From Bacteroidota bacterium (GTDB taxonomy: Bacteria > Bacteroidota > Bacteroidia > Chitinophagales > LD1), in the NCBI GenBank assembly GCA_018267435.1, contig JAFDYM010000241.1, positions 1-9,882 on the forward strand: a stretch of 9,882 nucleotides of DNA, given 5' to 3'. The translations under genes and the position numbers were made by a program. The notes under the pieces were generated by a model. The model did no database searches, was not told the origin of the DNA, and was given only the letters and a program-made list of their open reading frames with translations. Positions 1-5,186 of this stretch are shown here, one piece after another (positions within the stretch are counted from its first letter, which is position 1; every line of letters starts with the position of its first letter).

Positions 1-290
1 GGTTGGCCCTAGATAAGCCTGTTGGAGTTATAGTGCACCGCTGCCGATTGGTATTTCTAATTGTAAATTTATATCGGATACAAATCTAAAGGTTGGAGTT
101 TTAGCCTTGCGAAGCAATGCGCCTCCAACAACAAATTGCTGTACCATCCCTACGGGATTCTTGTCCTTTTGTATTATAGTTTCTACCAACATATCGTCCC
201 TAACGGGACTTATACAATAACACCCATACAACACTACCCCCTTACACATTCTTCTTTGTGTCTTCGCGCCTTTGTGGTTATTGTATTTTG
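1..290. repeat. Intergenic mosaic of short repeats and hairpins, no gene
   Basis: This is the only gene-free stretch over 300 bases (1-366). GTTGGAGTT occurs at 21-29 and again at 92-100, and its complement CTCCAAC at 123-129 closes an arm around a small hairpin, TTGC-GAA-GCAA (107-117). Two small palindromes follow: ATCCC-TAC-GGGAT (146-158) and GTCCC-TAAC-GGGAC (196-209), 50 bases apart. At 252-279 lies a T/G-rich string with CTTTGTG twice, 16 bases apart. From memory, similar strings are dispersed in intergenic DNA of many Bacteroidota, but no second full copy is in this window. Open frames that cross the region read straight through these structures and look non-coding. Whether the pieces are one element or three is not known. 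Confidence 0.5.
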
Positions 291-308
291 TTCTCTTTGG
301 CAAAAACA

Positions 309-340
309 AAAAAGCCACCGCAATTACGCAGTGGCTTTTT
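309..340 (-). terminator. Terminator of the SlyD-type gene
   Basis: AAAAAGCCAC (309-318) pairs with GTGGCTTTTT (331-340) around a 12-base loop. On the minus strand the stem is followed by a T-rich run (complement of the A-rich 301-313), as expected for an intrinsic terminator 27 bases after the FKBP stop codon. The plus strand also carries five T's after its stem, so it may work in both directions. Confidence 0.8.
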
Positions 341-366
341 CTAACAATCTTTTATGGCACTATATA

Positions 367-873
367 CTAGTGGTGGCTGTGGTCGCCGTGCTCGTGTACG
401 TGGCCGTGCTCTATTTCTACTTCGTGCGCTTCGCGTACTTCAAGTAGTTCGCCGCTAAAGTATAAGGTTTTGCCAGCAAAAGGGTGGTTCAAGTCAACGG
501 TTACATCGCTATCGCCTACCGCTACTATACGGCCCTGGAAAGGGTTGCCGTGCTGATCTTGCAATGGCACTACGTTGCCTACAAATAGCATTTCGTCGTG
601 CTGTACGCCCTCGTGAGAGAATACTGCTTTATCTAGTTTCACTACTGCTTCCTCATCGAAAGCACCGTAGCCTTCCTCTGGCGTAAGCGTAAAGCTGAAC
701 TGGTTGCCAGCTATTTTGCCTTCTAGGTTCTTTTCAAATTGGTCAAGCACGTTGCCGTGGCCAAATAGGAAAGAAAATGGGTTGCCTTTATCTGCTTCGT
801 CCATTACCGGGCCGTTTGGCTCGGTGCGCAGTTGGTAGGTAAGTTTCACTACCGTGTTTGGTGCTGCTTGCAT
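367..873 (-). CDS. slyD: SlyD-type FKBP peptidyl-prolyl cis-trans isomerase
   Basis: The 168-aa protein is a cytoplasmic prolyl isomerase and chaperone of the SlyD family. The split FKBP domain is visible at about residues 5-70 and 121-150, with FGHGNVLDQFEKNLEGK matching the GHG...LE.AL.G motif of SlyD. It is interrupted by the 'insert-in-flap' chaperone domain (about 72-120, starting PEEGYGAFDEE). The C-terminus is histidine-rich (about 150-168, ending HEHGDHSHH), like the nickel/zinc-binding tail of E. coli SlyD, so metal binding is likely. There is no signal peptide. The start is the ATG at 873; there is no Shine-Dalgarno sequence and the leader is A/T-rich. It lies 99 bases after gldD with its own candidate promoter and a terminator behind it, so it is probably its own unit. 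The family is certain; the role in this organism is inferred. Confidence 0.93.
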   Translation of the reverse strand: MQAAPNTVVKLTYQLRTEPNGPVMDEADKGNPFSFLFGHGNVLDQFEKNLEGKIAGNQFSFTLTPEEGYGAFDEEAVVKLDKAVFSHEGVQHDEMLFVGNVVPLQDQHGNPFQGRIVAVGDSDVTVDLNHPFAGKTLYFSGELLEVREAHEVEIEHGHVHEHGDHSHH

Positions 874-954
874 AATACTTGTTTCTGTTTAATATTTAAT
901 TGAATTAGACGCTGTAGCAGACAAAACCTTATACTGCTAAACGGTAGTACATTA

Positions 955-962
955 CAAAGTTA
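955..962 (-). promoter_or_regulatory. Candidate -7 promoter element for the SlyD-type gene
   Basis: On the minus strand TAACTTTG matches the Bacteroidota -7 consensus TAnnTTTG exactly. It lies about 80 bases before the FKBP start, just past the gldD stop codon. The -33 box is weak: TTTC sits about 22 bases further upstream. The call rests on sequence only. Confidence 0.4.
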
Positions 963-972
963 AAAAACGGTT

Positions 973-1611
973 TTACTTCCACTCGAAAGTTTGCAGCATG
1001 TGCTTTAGGTCTTCTTTCACAAAGTTGATGACTGGCGCCATGCTATCGGCATTGGGCGTGTTATTAAAATATAGTGCCCCGCGTATAAAGTGCTTGTTAG
1101 TATCGGTCAAAAAGAACTGGATGTTGCTGGCAGCATCGCCGCCCACATCATATAATATGCCGCTTACGCCATGCGCATTGGCTATGCCTACTTCGTTAAT
1201 GTAGTCAGCTTTTTTGGTGTGCTTGTAGCTCATTTTGTGCGCATCGTCTACCAGCTTTTCTATGCTCTGCTTGGCATTCACATCTTTATAAGTAAGGTTG
1301 ATAGTACCGTTGAAAGCAGGAAAGTCAATATTGACCCAACAAGCAGGTATAGTACGGTCGCCGAAGAAGCTAGAGTCGATATTTACCTTGGCATAAGTTG
1401 GTATTTCAAACTTGTACGGACAGGTGGCAGGATCGTACATTTCATACTTGCGCTCGGGGTACTCCACACGTGGGTAAGCTTTTGGCTTGGCAGTGTATTC
1501 TGTATTGCAAGAAGAAAATGACAAAATGATAAATAGACAAATTGAAGCGAATAGCGCCATGCGTTTTACATCTGTCATCCGTCCTTGGTCATCTGTCATG
1601 TTATGCTTCAT
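973..1611 (-). CDS. gldD: Gliding motility lipoprotein GldD
   Basis: GldD is an envelope lipoprotein needed for gliding and for type IX secretion in Flavobacterium. The translation has a hydrophobic segment (about residues 18-34) ending in a lipobox, SFSSC, with Cys35 as the lipidated residue. After it comes the family hallmark of Pro- and Tyr-rich sequence (YPRVEYPERKYEMYDPATCPYKFEIP), then a globular domain. The ATG at 1611 overlaps the end of gldE by 11 bases, which suggests translational coupling. This start puts an unusually long, acidic leader (17 residues) before the signal sequence. In-frame ATGs at 1578 (MTDVKRMAL...) or 1560 would give a more ordinary signal peptide, so the start is uncertain by up to 51 bases. 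The family call is firm because both partner and order match the gldE-gldD pair. Confidence 0.92.
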   Translation of the reverse strand: MKHNMTDDQGRMTDVKRMALFASICLFIILSFSSCNTEYTAKPKAYPRVEYPERKYEMYDPATCPYKFEIPTYAKVNIDSSFFGDRTIPACWVNIDFPAFNGTINLTYKDVNAKQSIEKLVDDAHKMSYKHTKKADYINEVGIANAHGVSGILYDVGGDAASNIQFFLTDTNKHFIRGALYFNNTPNADSMAPVINFVKEDLKHMLQTFEWK

Positions 1612-2980
1612 TGGTCAATTTTACCTTCTCTATCCTGTTATTGTTTACCGAAAGTACAAGGAATTTGAAGTTCTCAAACCTTATTTCCTCGCCGTTCTTC
1701 GGTATTTTATGCGCTATCTCCAATAGCAATCCGCCAAGCGTTTCAGCTTCACCTTTCACATCGTCAAAGGTATCGGGTGCTATATCTATTAAACGGCATA
1801 CGTCTATCAAAGGTATTTTCCCTTCGAACAAATAGTTGTTGTTATCTAGTTTGCGGAAGCGGCTATCTACCACTTCATCGAATTCATCTTTAATGTCGCC
1901 TACTACCTCTTCTACTATATCCTCCAGCGTTACTATACCCGATGTACCGCCAAACTCATCTACCACTACGGCCAGGTGCTTGCGGTTTACTTGTATTTCG
2001 CGCAGCAGGTCGTCTATCTTTTTCGTTTCAGGCACAAAAAATGGCTCGCGTATCAAGGTCTGCCATTCGAAAGTTTCACCATCGTTTAGGTGCACTATCA
2101 GGTCCTTTATATTCAGCACACCTATTACAGTGTCGAGGCTATCTTTATAAACAGGGAAACGAGAGTAGCCCATTTCGCGCACGTAAGCCATTAGCTCGGT
2201 AAAGTTAAGCTCGTGGTCTATGGCAGCCACATCGGTACGCGGACGCATGATCTGCTTCACCATTATATTGCCAAAGTGTACTATACCTTTTAGCATCTTG
2301 GCATCTTGCTTCGATTCTTTCTTTTCTACCGTTATTTCTATAGCCTTGTTTATCTCCTCTATATCTATTTCGGCATTGTGCTTTTTTAGGCGTTTCTCCA
2401 GCACGTTGGTGCTGTTTACCAATACAAAGTTTAGTGGGTACCAAATGGTGTTTAGCAGGCGTAACACACCGTTCATGGCGCGGGCTACTTTTAGTTTGTT
2501 CTGCGTAGCAAACACTTTAGGTGCCGCCTCGCCGAACAGTACCAAGAAGAAGGTAACAACCACTACGTTCCATACTAGTTCCACCACGTAGCGAGAAAGG
2601 CTGATGCTGCCAATGTTCAGCTCATCTATCAAGCCAATGGCATCGAAAAAGCCACGCGTAACAAAATAGCTGGTTACTACCACGCCTATGTTTACCATGT
2701 TATTGGTAATAAGAATGGTGGAAAGAAGGAAACGGGGTTTATCAAGCAATGCGGCTACCTTGTTATTGGTATCGTCGTCGCTATCGCGCAGTTGGTCAAG
2801 CTCAACATTGCTTAGCGAGAAATATGCTATTTCGCTGGCCGACATAAGGGCCGAGCACATGATTAGTATTAAAATAATAAGGCTGGCTGTAACCATGCCC
2901 GATGATGATACCGAGCTTGCTAGTGTTAGGCCAACCGTGACGGAGCCGCTGTCCAAAGTATTATAGTTTAAGTGAAACAC
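1601..2980 (-). CDS. gldE: Gliding motility-associated membrane protein GldE (CNNM/CBS/CorC family)
   Basis: GldE belongs to the CNNM/CorC-HlyC family, whose other members handle divalent cations. In Bacteroidota it is paired with GldD and affects gliding. Visible domains are a CNNM (DUF21) membrane domain, about residues 30-205, with membrane segments near 30-52, 87-107, 133-150 and 176-192; the motif GEAAPKVFA at 150-158; two CBS domains (about 245-303 and 308-365) with VVVDEFGGTSGIVTLEDI; and a CorC_HlyC domain (about 377-455). The start is ambiguous. The longest frame begins with GTG at 2980, two bases after a strong hairpin. An in-frame TTG at 2956 would give MDSGS, resembling what I remember of other GldE starts, and an ATG lies at 2896. 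No Shine-Dalgarno helps decide. The end overlaps gldD by 11 bases. Confidence 0.92.
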   Translation of the reverse strand: MFHLNYNTLDSGSVTVGLTLASSVSSSGMVTASLIILILIMCSALMSASEIAYFSLSNVELDQLRDSDDDTNNKVAALLDKPRFLLSTILITNNMVNIGVVVTSYFVTRGFFDAIGLIDELNIGSISLSRYVVELVWNVVVVTFFLVLFGEAAPKVFATQNKLKVARAMNGVLRLLNTIWYPLNFVLVNSTNVLEKRLKKHNAEIDIEEINKAIEITVEKKESKQDAKMLKGIVHFGNIMVKQIMRPRTDVAAIDHELNFTELMAYVREMGYSRFPVYKDSLDTVIGVLNIKDLIVHLNDGETFEWQTLIREPFFVPETKKIDDLLREIQVNRKHLAVVVDEFGGTSGIVTLEDIVEEVVGDIKDEFDEVVDSRFRKLDNNNYLFEGKIPLIDVCRLIDIAPDTFDDVKGEAETLGGLLLEIAHKIPKNGEEIRFENFKFLVLSVNNNRIEKVKLTNEA

Positions 2981-2982
2981 AA

Positions 2983-3007
2983 GCGGGCTACATTGTTTAT
3001 AGCCCGC
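2983..3007 (-). terminator. Hairpin between ssb and gldE
   Basis: GCGGGCTA (2983-2990) pairs perfectly with TAGCCCGC (3000-3007) around a 9-base loop. It lies 25 bases after the ssb stop codon on the minus strand. The T-run after it is poor (TTGTGTTTC), so termination may be partial, letting some transcription pass into gldE. It could equally be an mRNA processing or stability element. Confidence 0.55.
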
Positions 3008-3031
3008 CCATGTTATAAATATTGTTTGCTA

Positions 3032-3514
3032 TTAAAATGGTAAATCATCATCAGCAGGGCTGCTGCTAGTGTTATCGTACTGTGGTTGGTTTTGGCCACC
3101 GCCTTGGTTGTAGTTGTTACCACCGCCTTGGCTATAGTTATTGCCGCCACCTTGGTTATAGTCTCCACCGCCGCCTTGTCCATCGCTGCGCTTATCAAGC
3201 ATACGGAACTGTTCAACCACTACCTCGGTTACATAGCGCTTGTTGCCATCTTTGTCGTCGTAGCTGCGGGTGCGTAGTTTGCCCTCAATGTATACTTGGC
3301 TGCCTTTGCGCAGGTTTTTTTCTGCACGCTCAGCCATAAACTTGTTAGGCACTTTTATGTTGTGCCAATCGGTTATTTCTTGCCATTTGCCTTCGCGGTC
3401 TTTATAGTTTTCGGTAGTAGCTAAGCTAAATTCAGCTATCGCGTTATCGTTTTGAAAGTGCTTTACCACAGGGTCTTTACCCAAGCGGCCGATAAGAATT
3501 ACTTTGTTGATCAT
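3032..3514 (-). CDS. ssb: Single-stranded DNA-binding protein SSB
   Basis: The 160-aa SSB coats single-stranded DNA during replication, repair and recombination. The OB fold spans about residues 1-106: it starts MINKVILIGRLGKDP and contains the conserved WHNIKV and GSQVYIEGKL strings. A Gly/Asn/Gln-rich linker (about 113-145) is built from copies of an 8-residue unit of the NNYxQGGG type. The acidic tip DDDLPF is the standard docking peptide for SSB partner proteins. The start is the ATG at 3514, supported by a strong Shine-Dalgarno, which is unusual here. It follows mutY by 45 bases on the same strand, so the two are probably co-transcribed. Length and architecture are typical. Confidence 0.97.
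   Translation of the reverse strand: MINKVILIGRLGKDPVVKHFQNDNAIAEFSLATTENYKDREGKWQEITDWHNIKVPNKFMAERAEKNLRKGSQVYIEGKLRTRSYDDKDGNKRYVTEVVVEQFRMLDKRSDGQGGGGDYNQGGGNNYSQGGGNNYNQGGGQNQPQYDNTSSSPADDDLPF
3096..3179. repeat. 24-bp tandem repeat in the ssb linker
   Basis: On the plus strand units begin at 3096 and 3120 (both ccaccgccttgg), 3144 (ccgccaccttgg) and 3168 (ccgccgccttgt), an exact 24-bp period with about 3.5 copies. Each unit encodes eight residues of the Gly/Asn/Tyr/Gln linker of SSB. The period is a multiple of three, so copy-number change would lengthen or shorten the linker without a frameshift. Confidence 0.85.
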
Positions 3515-3518
3515 CTCT

Positions 3519-3524
3519 CTCCTT
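3519..3524 (-). promoter_or_regulatory. Strong Shine-Dalgarno before ssb
   Basis: On the minus strand AAGGAG lies four bases before the ATG at 3514. None of the other start sites I examined closely in the window has a comparable match. It fixes the ssb start. In Bacteroidota the anti-Shine-Dalgarno end of 16S rRNA is reported to be sequestered in the ribosome, so a strong site is exceptional and may be regulatory. Confidence 0.7.
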
Positions 3525-3559
3525 GTTTACGGTTGGTATAGTTTTAAATATAATTTTCT

Positions 3560-4615
3560 CTAAAGTAGATTGTTTTGCCCTAAAAACAAATGAATTGTTT
3601 TAGGGAAAGCAAATTTATGTAAGTCTTGCACTTTTACCTTCAATATGCCCTCCATTTTGAAAGATTTAAAATCTGCCAATTCAACCTCAATAAACCTGAA
3701 ATGTATTTTGCGGTGCGTCAACATTTGGCTTATGGGCTTGCTGTAGCTGTGTATGGTAAACTCGCCTGTTACTAAGTAATCGGCCACCGTGGCACTTATG
3801 TTGCGCTTAAGTGGCGTTGATGTTTCTATCAGCGGCAGTTCGTACAGGTCTTTCCATATATCCTTGCTGGTACGTTTGCTTATCAATATTTCCTTTTCGT
3901 TTTTTATAAGCAGATAGTTAAAGTGCCTATCTTTTATAGTTAGCTTTTTGCTTTTTACGGGTAGCTCGGCTATACGGCCATCTTTGTAAGCTACACATAT
4001 TTGTTGTAGCGGACAGCTTGGGCACTTTGGTGCCTGTGGTGTGCACACGGTTGCGCCAAAGTCCATAATGGCCTGGTTGTAAGCGCCGGGCTGGTTCTCG
4101 TCTATCAATTCCTGCGCTAAAGCCGTTATCTGTTTTTTGCCAGCAGTGGTATCATACGGTGTATCTATACCGAAAACCCTTGCCAGTACACGTATTACGT
4201 TGCCATCTACCACGGCTTGGCGCTCGCCAAAAACGAAGGAAGAAATGGCGGCAGCGGTATAATCGCCCACACCCTTCAGCTTTTTTATTTCGCCGAAAGT
4301 GCTCGGAAACTTACCTTTTAACTCGCCCGCTATGTGCTTGGCGGTGCCGTGTAGGTTGCGCGCGCGGGAGTAATAGCCCAATCCCTGCCACATTTTCATC
4401 ACTTCATCTTCCGGCGCCTGTGCTAATTGGTTTACAGTAGGATAGGCCATTTTGAAGCGTAAAAAGTACGGTAAACCCTGTTCTACCCGCGTTTGTTGCA
4501 GTATTATCTCCGAAAGCCACACTAAATAGGGGTCGTTCTCACCTTTCCATGGCATTTGGCGCACATTTTGTTCGCTATTCCATTTTAGGAGCAATTGGGC
4601 AAAAGTTGGCTTCAT
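3560..4615 (-). CDS. mutY: A/G-specific adenine glycosylase MutY
   Basis: MutY removes adenine mispaired with 8-oxoguanine. With the ATG at 4615 the protein has 351 residues. Visible features are the catalytic Glu36 in SEIILQQTRV; LGYYSRARNLH at 79-89; the helix-hairpin-helix LKGVGDYTAAAI near 113-124; catalytic Asp137 in VVDGNVIRVLAR; and a [4Fe-4S] cluster set Cys191, 198, 201 and 207 with the exact C-x6-C-x2-C-x5-C spacing. The C-terminal part (about 225-351) is the MutT-like domain that recognises 8-oxoG. A TTG at 4645 would add ten residues, but the ATG gives the usual MutY N-terminus (MKPTFAQLLLKW). The gene heads the leftward mutY-ssb-gldE-gldD series and diverges from the HU gene across a 168-base gap. 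Confidence 0.97.
   Translation of the reverse strand: MKPTFAQLLLKWNSEQNVRQMPWKGENDPYLVWLSEIILQQTRVEQGLPYFLRFKMAYPTVNQLAQAPEDEVMKMWQGLGYYSRARNLHGTAKHIAGELKGKFPSTFGEIKKLKGVGDYTAAAISSFVFGERQAVVDGNVIRVLARVFGIDTPYDTTAGKKQITALAQELIDENQPGAYNQAIMDFGATVCTPQAPKCPSCPLQQICVAYKDGRIAELPVKSKKLTIKDRHFNYLLIKNEKEILISKRTSKDIWKDLYELPLIETSTPLKRNISATVADYLVTGEFTIHSYSKPISQMLTHRKIHFRFIEVELADFKSFKMEGILKVKVQDLHKFAFPKTIHLFLGQNNLL
3578..3605 (-). other. Hairpin inside the 3' end of mutY
   Basis: CCCTAAAA (3578-3585) pairs with TTTTAGGG (3598-3605), and CAA (3587-3589) continues the stem with TTG (3595-3597) past one bulged A. This gives about 11 base pairs and a 5-base loop. It overlaps the last codons of mutY and has no T-run behind it on the minus strand. 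It is therefore not a standard terminator and could be a 3'-end or processing structure between mutY and ssb. Confidence 0.4.
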
Positions 4616-4658
4616 AATTTTCAAATATGGTGCAAAACCAAACAATTTCTAGGTTAAT

Positions 4659-4676
4659 CCGTTTACTATCAAACGG
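4659..4676. promoter_or_regulatory. Inverted repeat in the mutY/HU divergent region, possible operator
   Basis: CCGTTT (4659-4664) and AAACGG (4671-4676) form a perfect inverted repeat with a 6-base spacer. It lies 44 bases before the mutY ATG and upstream of the HU promoter. The size fits a dimeric repressor site, but no regulator is identified. Confidence 0.35.
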
Positions 4677-4727
4677 TATTATTATTTCAGCACTAGAAGA
4701 AAATTAAAGGCTTTGCATAAAAAAATT

Positions 4728-4757
4728 TTTGCTTTTAAAAACCTATTGTTAAATTTA
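4728..4757 (+). promoter_or_regulatory. Candidate promoter of the HU gene
   Basis: TTTG at 4728-4731 and TAAATTTA at 4750-4757 are separated by 18 bases. This fits the Bacteroidota -33 TTTG and -7 TAnnTTTG pattern, with one mismatch in the last base. The start codon is 26 bases after the -7 box, giving a leader of about 20 bases. The surrounding 4700-4760 is very A/T-rich. Confidence 0.5.
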
Positions 4758-4783
4758 GAACATAATACTTAACCCAAAAGACC

Positions 4784-5110
4784 ATGAGAAAAGCGGATAT
4801 AGTAACCAAGGTAGCAGACCTTACTGGCGTTCCTAAAGTAGATGTACTGGTAACGTTAGAGGCCTTCTTTAAAGAGGTAAAAAATTCATTGAAGGCGGGC
4901 GAGAACGTATACGTGCGTGGTTTCGGCAGCTTTATTACTAAAAAGAGGGCGCAGAAAGTGGGCCGTATTATTAAACGAAATCAATCGATAGTAATACCAG
5001 AACACTATATACCCGCGTTTAAGCCCGCTAAAACCTTTGCTGATGCAGTGAAAAAGGGAAGACCTGCTGGCTCGCCAGAGCCTGTAGACGAAAGCGATGA
5101 CGACGAATAA
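4784..5110 (+). CDS. HU/IHF-family DNA-binding protein with acidic tail
   Basis: The 108-aa protein belongs to the HU family of DNA-bending nucleoid proteins. The fold is clear: the N-terminal helices (MRKADIVTKVADLTGVPK), the core VRGFGSFITKKRA (44-56), and the C-terminal strand and helix IPAFKPAKTFADAVK (76-90). The DNA-contacting arm (about 57-75) differs from classical HU. Where HU has RNPxTG with the intercalating Pro63, this protein reads RIIKRNQ, with Ile at position 63. After the fold come about 17 extra residues ending in an acidic tail, DESDDDE. The ATG at 4784 is the only sensible start and has no Shine-Dalgarno. A strong terminator follows, and the TPR gene starts 76 bases later. 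Family membership is sure; whether it bends DNA as HU does is open. Confidence 0.93.
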   Translation: MRKADIVTKVADLTGVPKVDVLVTLEAFFKEVKNSLKAGENVYVRGFGSFITKKRAQKVGRIIKRNQSIVIPEHYIPAFKPAKTFADAVKKGRPAGSPEPVDESDDDE

Positions 5111-5139
5111 ATAATACACCTTCCGTAAGGATTTTTGAG

Positions 5140-5183
5140 ATAGGTTTGCGCCGCAATTATTTGCATCGCAAACCTATTTTTTT
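5140..5183 (+). terminator. Terminator of the HU gene, abutting the TPR start codon
   Basis: The 11-bp arm ATAGGTTTGCG (5140-5150) pairs perfectly with CGCAAACCTAT (5167-5177), followed by a run of seven T's (5177-5183). The 16-base loop holds a smaller hairpin, GCAA-TTAT-TTGC (5153-5164). The run ends three bases before the ATG of the next gene (5187). Confidence 0.85.
5141..5148 (+). promoter_or_regulatory. Candidate -7 promoter element of the TPR gene, inside the terminator stem
   Basis: TAGGTTTG matches TAnnTTTG exactly and lies in the left arm of the HU terminator. Transcription would start near 5155, leaving a leader of about 30 bases that lacks the left arm and so cannot form the full hairpin. 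No good -33 TTG is seen upstream, so the call is tentative. Confidence 0.35.
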
Positions 5184-5186
5184 GTC

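Noticed and set aside
28..318. Open frame of 96 codons on the minus strand (and an overlapping plus-strand frame at 136-447) at the left edge
   Set aside because: Both run through hairpins, repeat strings and the SlyD terminator, have no recognisable domain, and the plus-strand frame also overlaps the 3' end of slyD antisense. They look like open frames over a dispersed repeat.
367..450. SlyD-type FKBP considered as the gliding PPIase GldI
   Set aside because: GldI is a lipoprotein with a single FKBP domain. This protein has no signal peptide and has the SlyD insert domain and His-rich tail.
2220..2591. 123-codon open frame antisense to gldE
   Set aside because: It lies wholly inside the CNNM/CBS coding sequence, has Ser/Thr/Phe-rich composition typical of shadow frames, and shows no start signal.
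3096..3179. Regular 24-bp repeats considered as a CRISPR or regulatory array
   Set aside because: There are no spacers. The units are contiguous, in frame, and encode the Gly-rich linker of SSB.
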